Shown here: piece after piece, positions 1 to 16,627 of the stretch | Layout of the letters: each line of letters starts with the position of its first letter | Numbering within the stretch: the stretch's first letter is position 1 | Assembly: GCF_045679555.1 (NCBI RefSeq) | Contig: NC_092115.1 | Location: 36,340,728 to 36,404,727 of the forward strand | From: Salvelinus alpinus | Lineage: Eukaryota; Chordata; Actinopteri; Salmoniformes; Salmonidae | Length of the DNA: 64,000 bases | Reading direction: 5' to 3' | Notes under the pieces: generated by a model | What the model saw: the letters and a program-made list of their open reading frames with translations, nothing else | Databases searched by the model: none | What the model was told of the DNA's origin: nothing | Program-made: the position numbers and the translations under genes

Positions 1-1198
1 ATCAGGAATGTGTGAGTGCTTGTGCGCCAGCGAGTGTGTGCACATGTGTGAGTGTGTATGCATAAGCGAAAGAGAGAGAGAGAAGAGTGAGCAAGGAATC
101 CCTCCCTTAGTTATAGTCCAGCATATACTGTGGCCTAGGCTGTGCTTTGCTTGCGTATGACCTCAGCTCCAATGCCTAAGGCTAAACAGAAACGCGGTTA
201 ACCAGCGCTCATCCAAATTACAGTGACTTTGGGTTCCCTTTCGCCTGATTTAGTGGTTGTGTAGTTCCCCCTCTTATGTTACTCTGTTGTTTTTATAGTA
301 TGTCAGATGTACTCACACAGCCTTTCCAACCCTTGTTAAATTGAACAGGTTATTTGTTGGCCATTGAATAAACATCCAGTGAAATGCTACGGTTGCTGAC
401 ACCATTCAAAAACAAAACCTGATAGCTCCTTTTTTTCCAGTTCTCGAGATGTTGTGAAAGAGACATCAGCAGTATAGAATCACACCATGTAGAGACTATT
501 TCTCATTGAGATACACTGTACATTTCTATACTATCTATCTCTAATCTCTCCCCTTGAGCCACTCCGCTTATACTCATATAAAGCTACAGGTCAATCCTCC
601 TGTCATGGCATGATGTAAGATTGATTGACAGCTGACAGGGCAGCCAGATAACACCCAGGTTATAAATTTGACCCCAGATTTAACCTTTTAACCCAAGTCC
701 TGTCTTCACCCTACCACCTCTCTTCACCAGACATAACATTAAACCCAAATACATTTACTCAGCGTCCTGTGGCAGCTTGCAGCCCTCTCGCCCTAGCCCA
801 CCTATTAGTAGACAGTTGGCACCCTGTGGAGATGACCCTTTACCCCTCAGAGGCTATAGATACCCTCAGTGCAATGTCATGAAATTGCCTCACTCCTTGT
901 CGGCGCAGTGTTGTGGCATATACTGTATGGAATACATGTAGGCGATGTAATAAAAATATATGATTGAAAAAACTAGGTACTATCCAAATGATTCGAGTCA
1001 ATTCAAAATACTTGATTTATCCCCAAAGGAGCTGCATGAGCAGTGTCATTGAGTTTAAGACATAAGCCACATACATGGCCTACATACAACAGAAAACACA
1101 TGCATGGTAATACTGTAGTGAAACATGAAAACATTGTTATTGTAATACTTACTTGGGTTTATGATAATAAGGTAATGTGTAGTTTGATTTGAAATCAA
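1..1198. other. No gene seen; unique-looking intergenic DNA
   Basis: TG-rich at the first 60 bases, then AT-rich sequence without a long frame. I recognise no repeat family, RNA gene or exon here. Confidence 0.5.
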
Positions 1199-1283
1199 GA
1201 GAGAGAGTGGGGTGGGAAGAGACAGTGAGAGGGACAGAGAAAGAGAGAGAGGGACAGAAAGAGAGACAGAGAGAGGAGAGAGC
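1199..1283. repeat. GA-rich simple repeat
   Basis: Imperfect (GA)n/(GGGACAGA)n purine tract. The short frame crossing it consists of Arg/Glu/Asp codons from the repeat and is not a gene. Confidence 0.85.
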
Positions 1284-1498
1284 TGCAGGAGAGCTGGATC
1301 AAGTCCCTATCCGGCAGAGACAAGCCCGAGCAACATGACCAAACATAGCCCAGTCAAGCATTTCCTTGTGGGTAACATGAATGTGAGTATGATGATCGTT
1401 GTAATGACACTGGAGGAGATTAGGCATGCAAAATAAACTATACTCCTGAAGAGGGGGAAAGGTTGAGGATTCCCTCCTGTCGTAAATGTGGTCAACCT

Positions 1499-3848
<2,350 letters not shown>

Positions 3849-3850
3849 TA

Positions 3851-5394
<1,544 letters not shown>

Positions 5395-5400
5395 TATGTA

Positions 5401-6110
5401 CAGTGCCAGTCAAATGTTTGTTCACACCTACTCGTTCAAGGGTTTTTCTTAATTTTTTACTATTTTCAACATTGTAGAATAATGCAGACATCAAAACTAT
5501 TAAATAACACATATGGAATCATGTAGTAACCAAAAAAAGTGTTAAACAAATCAACATTTATTTTATATTTGAGATTCTTCAAAGTAGCCACCCTTTGCCT
5601 TGATGACAGCTTTGCACACACTTGGCATTCTCTCAACCAGCTTGACATTCTCTCACCTGGAATGCATTGTAATTAACATGTGTGCCTTGTTAATTTGTGG
5701 AATTTCTTTCCTTCTTATTGCGTTTGAGCCAATCAATTGTGTTGTGACAAGGTAGGGGTGGTATACAGAAGATAGCCCTATTTTGGAAAAGACCAAGTCC
5801 ATATTATGGCAAGAACAGATGAAATAAGCAAAGAGGAACAACAGTCCATCATTACTTTAAGACATGAAGGTCAGTCAGTCTGGAAAATGTCAAGAACTTT
5901 CAAAGTGCAGTCGCAAAAACCTTCAAGCGCTATGATGAAACTGGCTCTCATGAGGACCGCCACAGGAAAGGAAGACCCAGAGTTACCTCTGCTGCAGAGG
6001 ATGAGATCATTAGAGTTACAGGGTTCAATCAACAGACACATCTCAACATCAACTGTTCAGTGAAGACTGCGTGAATCAGGCCTTCACGGTCGAATTGCTG
6101 CAAAGACACG
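5401..6110 (+). mobile_element. Truncated Tc1-like element, second salmonid family
   Basis: It starts CAGTGCCAGTC directly after TA at 5399-5400. The left inverted repeat and 5' leader are followed by the first part of a transposase frame, then the sequence stops matching near 6110. The right inverted repeat is absent, so the element has lost its 3' two thirds. A tandem-like duplication of CATTCTCTCA lies at 5626-5656. The opposite terminal region of the same family is found at 55981-56360. Confidence 0.85.
5806..6110 (+). pseudogene. Tc1-like transposase, amino-terminal fragment
   Basis: Starts MARTDEISKEEQQSIITLRH, the amino terminus of a Tc1 transposase with its first helix-turn-helix. 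After about 45 codons the frame drifts, and at 6061 there is a stop, although homologous codons (GLHGRIAAKTR-like) continue in another frame to about 6110. The catalytic DDE core is absent. The ATG at 5806 fits the family's usual start. Confidence 0.85.
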
Positions 6111-8085
<1,975 letters not shown>

Positions 8086-8699
8086 AGGTGCTGATATGGT
8101 TATACAGTGCCTTCAGAAAGCATTCACAAAGCTTGACTTTTTCCACATTTTGTTGTGTTACAGCCTGAATTTAAAATGGATTAAATTGAGATGTTTTGTC
8201 TCTGGCCTACACACAATACCACATAATGTCAAAGTGAAATTGTGTTTTTAGAAATGTTTACAAATTAATAAAAAATGAAAAGCTGAAATGTCTTGAGTGA
8301 ATAAGTATTCATCCACTTTGTTATTGCAAGCCTTGTTAAGTTCAGGATTCAAAATTTGCTTAACAAGTCATAATCAATTATCTGTAAGGTCCCTCAGTTG
8401 AGCAGTGAATTTCAAACACAGATTCAACCACAAAGACCAGGGAGGTTTCCCATGCCTCGCAAAGGGCAGCTATTAGTAGATTGAATATCCATTTAAGCAT
8501 GGTGGTGAAGTCATTAATTACACTTTGGATGGTGTATCAATACACCCAGGGAGGTTTGCTCTTCTTTGCCTTGCAACGAAAGGGCACCTATTGGTAGATG
8601 TGTAAAAATAACAAAAGCAGACTTTGAACATCCCTGTGAGCATGGTGAAGTTATTAATTACACTTTGGATGGTGTAGCAATACACCCAGTCACTACAAA

Positions 8700-8752
8700 T
8701 ATGTATTTTTTTTAACTTGCTTAGTTAAATAAAAATAAAAAATAAAATTCTA
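8700..8752 (+). mobile_element. SINE/LINE 3'-tail insertion within the Tc1 element
   Basis: A short block containing CTTGCTTAGTTAAATAAA resembles the shared 3' tail seen at 13360-13395. The bases CTACAAA occur on both sides (8693-8699 and about 8754-8760), as a target duplication from a strongly 5'-truncated retroposon would. Confidence 0.5.
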
Positions 8753-9029
8753 CCTACAAAGATACAGGCGTCCTTCCTAACTCAGTTGCTGGAGAGGAAG
8801 GAAACTGCTCAGGGATTTCACCATGAGGCCAATGGTGACTTTAAAACAGTTAGAAAGTTTAATGGCTGTAATAGGAGATAACTGAGGATGGATCAACAAC
8901 ATTGTAGTTACTCCACAATACTAAACTAATTGACAGAGTGAAAAGAAGGAAGCCTCTACAGAATAAAAAAATATTCAGAAACATGCATTCTGTTTGCAAC
9001 AAGGCACTGAAGTAATACTGTAAAAAAAT

Positions 9030-9350
9030 GTGGCAAAGCAATTACATTTTTGTCCTGAATACAAAGTGTTATGCTTAAAAAGATGGAAAGTGGCTGCATC
9101 ATGGCTGTGTGATGTTATGGGTATGCTTGTAATCGTTAAGGACTGGGGAGTTTTTCAGGATAAAAAAGTTAACGGAATGGAGGAAAACCTGATTCAGTCT
9201 GCTATCCACCAGGCATTGGGAGTTGAATTCACCTTTCAGCAGGACAATAACCTTAAACGCAAGGCCAAATCCTCACTGAAGTGGCCGAGTTACACTTTTA
9301 ACTTAAATCTACTTGAAAATCTATGGCAAGACCATAAAATGGTTGTCTAG
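9030..9350 (+). pseudogene. Decayed Tc1-like transposase fragment
   Basis: The frame contains FCPEYKVLCL, then ASWLCDVMGMLVIVKDWGVFQDKK and FTFQQDNNLKRKAKSSLKW, which correspond to the catalytic region of a Tc1 transposase. The second catalytic Asp region is still visible as QQDNN. At the third catalytic position the [12 protein letters not shown] motif has become LNLLENLW. Stops and deletions interrupt the gene upstream to about 8400. Not functional. Confidence 0.75.
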
Positions 9351-9664
9351 CAATGATCCACAACCAATTTGAAAAAGAATAATGGGCAAATGTTCCACAA
9401 TCCATGTGTGAAAAGTTCTGAGAGACTTACCGAGAAAGATTCACAGACATAATCGTTGCAAAATGTACTTCTACAAAGTATTGACTCAGGGGTGTGAATA
9501 CGTATGTAAATAAGATATTTCTAAAACATGTTTTCACTTTGTCATTATGGGGTATTGTGTGTAGATAGTGAGAAAAAACTATTCAATCCATTTTGAATTC
9601 AGGCTGTAACACAACAAAATGTGGAATAAGTCGAGGGGTATGAATACTTTCTGAAGCAACTGTA

Positions 9665-9780
9665 TGCGGCTGAGTTCCATCTATCAAACAGCAGGTGGCT
9701 ATTGTGTCTCACACACCACATTTTCAAATCTGCCTCGCAACAGTATTCCCTCTCCCTTCTCTTCCCAGTCCGGGAGGAGG

Positions 9781-9836
<56 letters not shown>

Positions 9837-10864
9837 GTGCGTGGGTGCGTGCATCAGACAGAAGCAATGGCAGCAGCAGAACCTCAGCCCGGCCCCCCTA
9901 ACAAAGACCTGCGGCCCTCTCTCTCCCTGCAGCCCTCTCGCTCACTCCCACACACTCATAAATAACCACACAGTGGCAAGCCAAGCCAGGCCAAGAGGGG
10001 AGAAATTGAGAGAAAAGAGCCTATTTAGACCAGCCCTCTTATGCCTTCCAACTGAACTTTTCAATGAGTCAGTCCTACAACGCCCCCTCCTCCCCTCCCT
10101 CCCTCCCTACACCCCACCAACCTGAATCATCTCCAACACCAGAGGAAGGGTTAAGGCTTGCACACATTGCACCGAATGTGGATCTACCGTTCGTCTGCCA
10201 ATCACTCAACGCGCTGTGTTTTAGGGACCACACGCTGTAGACATCTGACTGCCAACATTTTTCATGGGTAATATATGTGAAATCGGTGCGCACTCGGTTC
10301 GTAAATTACATTCAGAGGTGCTAAGTACTCTGGGCCAACAATCACTTTTGGTGTGTCTGAGCCCTTAGAGACCCCCAGTCTTTGTAATGGAGGATTTTCA
10401 GGGGGGGGGGGGGGGGGGGGGTCAGAGGTAAAGGTCACAACACAGTGGAAGGAGGGGGGATAATAAATCCTGTAACCGTGGCGACAATGGTCGCTCTCCC
10501 TCTGACAATGGTTCCATTGTGGAGGGGAACTGCACAGTGTGTAGTGGAGCTAAAGCCCTAATGGAGTTATAGAGGGGTGGTGGCTGCTGTGTTCCAATGA
10601 GAGAATCATGCTTTATCCAGGCAGAGGTCCCTGCTGCTAATTCTCTCAGTCAAAATATGGGTGTGTGTACATGCGTGTGTGCATCAAACGTGAATGCATG
10701 TAAGAAAGAAAGAACAAATTCGAACGCAAAAGGCCAGCGACAACCTCAGATCAGATCAACATCTGTCCTGTCAAGCTTCATCCTCTCAGACACAGCTGGT
10801 ACATGTTACAGCTTTCAAATACCATGACTGTCTCAGTGTCACCTCTGGTTGTTAGATTAGGGCC
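9665..10864. other. No gene seen; TG repeat and poly-G tract
   Basis: Contains a (TG)n tract at 9783-9834 and a run of about 22 G at 10400-10421. Frames through these are repeat artefacts, and no domain is visible. The poly-G run could form quadruplex structures. Confidence 0.6.
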
Positions 10865-11409
10865 CTCTGGACTGGAGTGACAAATCAAATTCAAATAACA
10901 TGTTATTTGTCACATGCTTCGTAAACAACAGGCTAACATTGAAATGCTTACAGGTCCATTTGCAACAATGCAGAGTTAAAAATAAAAATAAATATAAAAT
11001 ATAAATAGTGACACTATGAATAAATACACAGTGAATAACGAATAACCATAGAATTAAAAATAACATGGCTATATACAGGGAGTAGTGAGTCGATGTGCAT
11101 GGGGTACAAGGTAATTGAGGTAGCTATGGTAGGGGTAAAGTGACTAGGCAAACGGATAGATAATAGACCGTAGCAGAAGCATACGTGGCGCAGTAGCAGG
11201 AACATATGTGGTGAGTGTGAAAGTGTGTGAGTGTGAGTGTGTGTGTCGCGTCAGTATGCATGTGTGTACATGTTATGCGTGTGTGGGCGTATGTACTGTG
11301 TGTGTGTGAGTGTGTGTGAGTGAGTGAGTGTGTCGCATCAGTATGCATGTGTGTACATGTTATGTGTGTGCGTGTGTATGTAATGTGTGTGTGTGTGTGT
11401 GTGTGTGTG

Positions 11410-11585
11410 TTGGGGTGTCAGTGTGAGTTTGTGGGAAGAGTCCAGTGTGTGTGTTGGGGTGTCAGTGTGAGTTTGTGGGAAGAGTCCAGTGTGTGTGTTG
11501 GGGTGTCAGTGTGAGTTTGTGGGAAGAGTCCAGTGTGTGTGTTGGGGTGTCAGTGTGAGTTTGTGGGAAGAGTCCAGTGTGTGTG
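11410..11585. repeat. 44-bp minisatellite, four copies
   Basis: Units begin at 11410, 11454, 11498 and 11542, each starting TTGGGGTGTCAGTGTGAG. They lie next to a diffuse TG-rich region (11215-11409) within the 3' UTR part of the LINE. The copies are virtually identical, so the expansion is recent. Confidence 0.95.
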
Positions 11586-11822
11586 CATAGCAAGAGAGTT
11601 AGTTACAAAAAGGGGGAATGTAGGTAGAACGGGTAGCCATTTGATTAGCTATAGCAGCCTTGTTCAGCAGTCTTTTGGCTTGGGGGTAGAAGCTGTTGAG
11701 GGTCGTGTTGGTTCCAGACTTGGTGCACTGGTACCACGTGCCGTGTGGTAGCACAGAGAAGAGTCTATGGCTTGGGTAACTGGAGTCTTAGAATGTTTTG
11801 GGGTGGCTTTCCTCTGACACCG

Positions 11823-12425
11823 CTGTAGCGGTATTGTTAGAGTGGGGTAAAGATAAACATTATATTCGGGCGCCTGGCAGATATGAACCCTGCCGAAAGG
11901 AAAAGAGTAGAATAGAGAGAGTATCACTACCAGACCCACACACATCAGCAGAAGAAATTGCCTAGATTGTAGCCTGTTTGCCAGATAGCCAGTGGAGAGA
12001 TAAGACACACCATAGAGAACCCACGTTACAGTACGTAAACCCACGTTACAGTACATAAACCCACGGTGCAGTATGTAAACCCACGTAACCCCACCAATAA
12101 TACCTCATACAATAATAGTAATGGCAGAACAATTGAACGGCAGCTTCATAGAAACAATTTACAAGAAAGAACACAGTCATCAACATTAGAGGATTTCCAA
12201 TAATCTGTATTACCTCCCAGTGGAGGAGTTTACTTTACGAACTAAACACGCTGAAAATAAACAAGACATCTGCAGCATTGCACACACAATCAAACTGCCG
12301 CGCCAACCAAGAATTAACTACCTCCCAGAGAGCCGGAAGAGCTGTCTTTATTTCCTCCTTCCTTACTGCTGATGCGCTCTTAAAGTGGCAGCGCACAGTG
12401 ATGGCTCCGTGCAGGATTTCACCAC
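11823..12425. other. Unidentified 0.6-kb block inside the LINE
   Basis: LINE sequence stops after CTCTGACACCGC and resumes at CTGGATGGCAGGGAGCTTG. The block in between has no frame or terminal repeat that I recognise. It includes three near-copies of a roughly 20-bp unit 'taaacccacg.tacagtac' at 12024-12085. Confidence 0.55.
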
Positions 12426-12570
12426 ATCCTGGATGGCAGGGAGCTTGACCCCAGTGATGTACTGGGCCGTACTAACCACACTCGGTGGTGCCTTGCGGCC
12501 GGGAGCCTTGCAGTTGCAGTACCAAATGGTGATTGTCAAATACTCCAGTCCCCCAAGTCATAGACGTATT

Positions 12571-12845
12571 GCCAGCAGCATACCACCCTGCATCCCACTG
12601 CTGGCTTGTTTCTGAAGCTAAGCAGAGTTGGTCCTGGTTGGTCCCTGGATGGGAGACCAGATGCTGCTGGAAGTGGTGTTGGAGGGCCAGTAGGCGGCAC
12701 TCTTTCCTCTGGTCTAAAAAATATCCCAATGCCCCAGGGCAGTGATTGGGGACACTGCTCTGTATAGGGTGCTGTCTTTCGGATGGGATGTTAAATGGGT
12801 GTCCTGACTCTCTGGGGTCATTAAAGATCCTATGGCACTTACTGT

Positions 12846-12879
<34 letters not shown>

Positions 12880-13040
12880 AATTCCCAAGCTGTACCTCAG
12901 ACCATCATGGTCATCTAATCATCCCCAGCTTACAATTGGCTCATTCAGCCCCCTCCTCTCCCCTGTAACTATTCCCCAGGTTGTTGCTGTAAATGAGAAT
13001 GTGTTCTCAGTCAACTTACCTGGTAAAAAAAACAAAAAAC
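12571..13040 (+). mobile_element. 5S-rRNA-derived SINE (OS-SINE1 / SINE3 type)
   Basis: The head, 12571 to about 12690, aligns with 5S rRNA (CATACCACCCTG, GAAGCTAAGCAG, CTGGTTGG.CCCTGGATGGGA). It therefore carries the type 1 internal RNA polymerase III promoter. A central body follows (CTTTCGGATGGGATGTTAAA) of the kind known as the Deu domain in 5S-derived SINEs. The tail reads AACTTACCTGGTAAA plus A-rich sequence. It is inserted in the minus-strand LINE and is not a functional 5S gene, since the 5S part is diverged and runs into the SINE body. Confidence 0.9.
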
Positions 13041-13606
13041 TGTCCTCTGCTACCTGCACGGCAAGTGGTAGCAGAGCGCCAAGTCTAGGTCTAAAAGGCT
13101 CCTTAACAGCTTCTAGCCATAAGACTGCTGAACAATTAATCAAATGGCCACCCAGACTATTTACATTGACCCCCCCTGTATATCCTGAGTGGCGCAGTGG
13201 TCTAAGGAACTGCATCTCAGTGCAAGAGGTGCCACTACAGTCCCTGGTTTAAATCCAGGTTGTATCACATTTGGCCATGATTGGGAGTCCCATAGGGTGG
13301 TGCACAATTGGCTCACCGTCGTCTGCGTTTGGCCGGGGTATGCTGTCAATGTAAATAAGAATTTGTTCTTAACTGACTTGTCTAGTTAAATAAAATATAA
13401 AAATATATAGCCTTGTTATTGTAGTTTAACTTTATATTATATTTTTTAATAATTGTTTTACTTTAGTTTATTTAGTAATGTTTTCTTAACTCTTTTTCTT
13501 GAACTGCATTGTTGGTTAAGGGCATGTAATTAAGCATTTCACGATAAGGTTTACACCTGTTGTATTCGGCGCATGTCACAAATAACATTTTATTTTATTT
13601 TATTTG
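13041..13606 (+). mobile_element. L2-like LINE 3'-end fragment, plus strand, carrying a SINE
   Basis: The last coding and 3' UTR sequence of a LINE (13041-13180: AGCGCCAAGTCTAGGTCTAAAAGG, then CATAAGACTGCTGAACAATTAAT) is followed by a tRNA-type SINE (13184-13400). The remaining 3' UTR runs to the tail GACAAATAACATTTTATTTTATTTTATTTG near 13604. A LINE of opposite orientation surrounds it. Confidence 0.8.
13184..13400 (+). mobile_element. tRNA-derived SINE (SlmI type)
   Basis: It has an A-box-like GAGTGGCGCAGTGGTCTAA at 13187-13205 and a B-box GGTTTAAATCC at 13246-13256, where two CpG-type changes separate it from GGTTCGAATCC. The body continues with CATTTGGCCATGATTGGGAG and the tail with AATTTGTTCTTAACTGACTTG plus TAGTTAAATAAA. 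The SlmI name is from memory. The tail resembles that of the enclosing LINE, as expected for SINEs mobilised by a partner LINE. Confidence 0.8.
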
Positions 13607-13648
13607 ATGCAGTCAGTCAAGATGCTGTTGTAGAACTTTTGGAGGATT

Positions 13649-14310
13649 TTAGGGCCCATGCCAAATCTTTATAGCCTCCTGAGGGGGAAGAGGTGCTGTC
13701 GTGCCCTCTCCCCAACTGTGTGAATGTATGTGGACCACGTTAATTCTTAGTGATGTGAACAAAGAGGGACTTGAAGCTTTCAAATGTGGTGATGAGCTTT
13801 GAGAGGAATATGGTGTTGAATGCTGAGCTGTAGTCAATGAACAGCATTCATACATACGTATTCCTTTTGTCCAGGTGGTGAGGGCAGTGTGGAGTGCAAT
13901 GGAGAATGCGTCATCTGTGGATCTGTTGGGACAGTATATGAATTGGAGTGGGTCCAGGGTATCTGGGATGATGTTGTTGATGTGAGACATGACTAGTCTT
14001 TCAAAGCATTTCATGGCTATAGATGTGAGTGCTTGAGGCTATAGTCATTTAGGCAACTTACCTTGGTGTTCTTGGGCATGGGGACTATGGTGGTCTGCTT
14101 GAAACAAGTTGGTATTATAGACCGGGTCAGGGATAGGTTGAATATGTCAGTGAAGACCCTTGCCAGCTGGTCAGCGCATGCTCTGATTACGTGTCCTGGT
14201 ATTCCATCTAGCCCCGCAGCCTTGCATATGTTAACCTGTTTAAAGGTCTTACTCACATAAGCTACGGAGAGTGAACTCACACAGTCGTCCAGAACAGCTG
14301 GTGCTCTCAT
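13649..14310 (-). pseudogene. LINE reverse transcriptase pseudogene (family A)
   Basis: A non-LTR reverse transcriptase copies LINE RNA at the target site. Two frames adjoin: 14310-14017 holds FKQVNICKAAGLDGIPG and DIFNLSLTRSIIPTCFK; 14014-13649 holds [22 protein letters not shown] and [13 protein letters not shown]. Relative to the open copy at 16969-19050, the segment from the first conserved Asp region past the FADD active site is deleted between about 13850 and 13780. This copy cannot be active. Confidence 0.85.
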
Positions 14311-14644
14311 GCATGGTTAAGTATTGCTTTCGTCGAAGCAAGCACAGAAGGCTTTTAGCGCGTCTGGTAGGCTTGCGTCGCTGGGCAGCTTGTGGCTGGA
14401 TTTCCCTTTGAAATACATTATAGTTTCCGAGCCCTGCCACATCCATTGAGCAACAGAGCCGGCGTAGCAGGATTCGATCTTAGTCCTGTATTGACGCTCT
14501 ACCTGTTTGTTGGCTCGTCATAGGTCGTAAGGGGATTTCTAATAAATGTCCAGATTAGTGTCCCGCTCCTTGAAAGCAGCAGCTCTAGCCTTTAGCTCAG
14601 TGCGGATGTTACCTGTAAACAATGGCTTCTGGTTGGGGTATGTA

Positions 14645-16204
14645 CCGTGCCTTCGGAAAGTATTCAGACCCCTTGACCTTTTCCACATTATCTTATGTTA
14701 TGTTACAGCCATATTCTAAAATTGATTAAATAATTTTTTCCCCTCATCAATCTACACACAATACCCCATAATGACGAAGCGAAAACGTTTTTTTTGAAAT
14801 GTTTAGAAATGTATAAACATTTAAAACAGAAATACCTTATGGCCATGAATACCTCATAAGTATTCAGACCCTTTGCTATGAGACGATATTGAGCTCAGGT
14901 GCATCCTGTTTCCATTGATCATCCTTGAGATGTTTCTACAACTTGATCGTAGTCCACCTGTTGTAAATTATATTGATTGGATAGGATTTGAAAAGGCACA
15001 CACCTGTCTATATAAGGTCCCACAGTTGACAGTGCATGTCAGAGCAAAAAACAACAACCAGGTCAAAGGAATTGTCCGTAGAGCTCCGAGACAGGATTCT
15101 GTCGAGGCACAGATCTGGGGAAGGGTACCAAAACATTTCTGCAGAATTGAAGGTCCCCAAGAACACAGAGGCCTCCATCGTTCTTAAATGGAAGAAGTTT
15201 AGAACCACCAAGACTCTTCCTAGAGCTGGCCGCCTGGCCAAAGTGAGCAATCGGGGGAGAAGGGCCTTGGTCAGGGAGGTGACCAAGAGCCTGATGGTCA
15301 CTCTGTCAGAGCTCCAGAGTTCCTCTGTGGAGATGGGAGAACCTTCCATGAGGACAACCATCTCTGCAGCACTCCACCAATCAGGCCTTTATGATAGAGT
15401 GGTCAGACGGAAGCCACTCCTCAGTAAAAGGCGCATGACAGCTCGCTTGGAGCTTGCCAAAAGGCACCTAAAGGACTCTCAGACCATCAGAAACAAGATT
15501 CTCTGGTGTAATGAAACTCTTTGGTCTGAATGCCAAGAGTCACGTCTGGAGGAAACCTGGCACCATCCCTACGGTGAAGCATGGTGGTGGCAGCATCATG
15601 CTGTGGGGACGTTTTTCAGGGGCAGAGACTGGGAGACTAGTCAGGATCGAGGGAAAGATGAACGGAGTAAAGTACAGACAGATCCTTGATGAAATCCTGC
15701 TCCAGAGCCCTCAGGACCTCAGACTGGGGGGCGAAGGTTCACCTTCTAACAGAACAACGACCCTAAGCACACAGCCAAGACAACTCAGGAGTAGACTTCG
15801 GAACAAGTCTCTGAATGTTCTTGAGTGGCACAGCCAGAGCCCGGACTTGAACCCAATCGAACATCTATGGAGAGACCTGAAAATAGCTGTCCAGCGACGT
15901 GTCCCATCCAACCTGACAGAGCTTGAGAGGATCTACAGAGAAGAATGGGAGAAACTCCCCAAATACAGGTGTGCCAAGCTTGTAGCGTCATATCCAAGAA
16001 GACTCAAGGCTGTAGTGGCTGCCAAAGGTGCTTCAACTAAGTACCGAGGAAAGGGTCTGAATAGTTATGGAAATGTGATATTTCAGTTTTCAAATTTGCT
16101 AACATTTCTAAAAACCTGTTTTTGGTGTGTCTTTATGGGGTATTGTTTGTTTGTAACAAAATGTGGAAAAGGTCAAGGGGCCTGAATATTTTCCAAATGC
16201 ACTG
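14645..16204 (+). mobile_element. Tc1-like element, fourth salmonid family, complete, with TA duplication
   Basis: The inverted repeats read CCGTGCCTTCGGAAAGTATT at the left and TTTTCCAAATGCACTG at the right. TA lies at 14643-14644 and 16205-16206. LINE sequence continues across the insertion (GGTTGGGGTATGTA before, GAGTATGTACGGTCACTG after), so the insertion point is exact. Confidence 0.95.
15036..16056 (+). pseudogene. Tc1-like transposase pseudogene, frameshifted
   Basis: The start at 15036 (MSEQKTTTRSKELSVELRDR) opens a nearly full-length transposase with two helix-turn-helix regions at residues about 10-110. The first frame runs to 15689. From about 15511 the homologous sequence continues in another frame ([23 protein letters not shown]) to TKYRGKGL near 16050. 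The first catalytic Asp region reads WCNET instead of WSDET, so the Asp is Asn. The second (NDPKHTAK-like, near 15760) is out of frame. The Glu in [11 protein letters not shown] (15840-15872) is kept. Inactive. Confidence 0.92.
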
Positions 16205-16507
16205 TAGAGTATGTACGGTCACTGTGGGAACAACATTGTCAATGCACTTATTAATGAAGCCGGTGACTGATGTGGTAAACTCCTCAATGATATCGGATGA
16301 ATCACAGAACATATTACAATCTGTGCTAGACAAGCAGTCCTGTAGCTTAGCATCCACTTCATCAGAGTATCCGTACTGAGCGCATCACTGGTACTTGCTG
16401 TTTGAGTTTTTGCTTGTAAGCAGGTAGCAGGAGGATAGTTATGGTCTGATTTGCCAAAGAGAGGGAGAGGCTTATATGCGTTTCTGTGTGTGGAATAAAG
16501 GTGATGA

Positions 16508-16627
16508 GTAAATTAGTAAAAGTCATGAGTAGATGGGGTGGTGTGAGGGGATGACAGACAGACAGGGAAGGTAATTGAGTCAAAGAGAAAGAGAGGGCAA
16601 GAGGAGAGGAAGAATGGGCAACATAAT
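16508..16627. other. Short GA-rich spacer
   Basis: Purine-rich sequence with two ACAGACAG-type repeats between the 5'-truncated LINE and the next hAT-like element. No gene seen. Confidence 0.5.

Larger units (their letters stand above)
8105..9662 (+). mobile_element. Tc1-like element, third salmonid family, full-length ends
   Basis: The terminal inverted repeats read CAGTGCCTTCAGAAAG at the left and CTTTCTGAAGCAACTG at the right. TA flanks both ends (8103-8104 and 9663-9664). The interior is badly decayed. It contains an internal duplication: a block with 'gaggtttcc..tgcctcgcaa..' and 'attaattacactttggatggtgta' occurs at about 8447-8548 and again at 8549-8690. It also holds a small insertion at 8700-8752. 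Confidence 0.92.
10868..16507 (-). mobile_element. L2-like LINE (family A), minus strand, interrupted by several insertions
   Basis: The 3' end of the LINE is at the left (CAAATCAAATTCAAATAAC) and the truncated 5' side at the right. LINE sequence is visible at 10868-11822, 12426-12535, 13607-14642 and 16207-16507. The same family is open at 17178-19587 in the opposite orientation, which lets the breaks be mapped. The interruptions are an unidentified 0.6-kb block (11823-12425), a 5S SINE plus another LINE tail (about 12536-13606), and a Tc1 (14645-16204). Confidence 0.88.

Noticed and set aside
12571..12690. 5S rRNA gene
   Set aside because: The 5S-like part is diverged and continues into a SINE body and tail, so it is a retroposon.
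13184..13260. tRNA gene
   Set aside because: A and B boxes are present, but the sequence runs into a SINE body, and I see no proper cloverleaf acceptor pairing.
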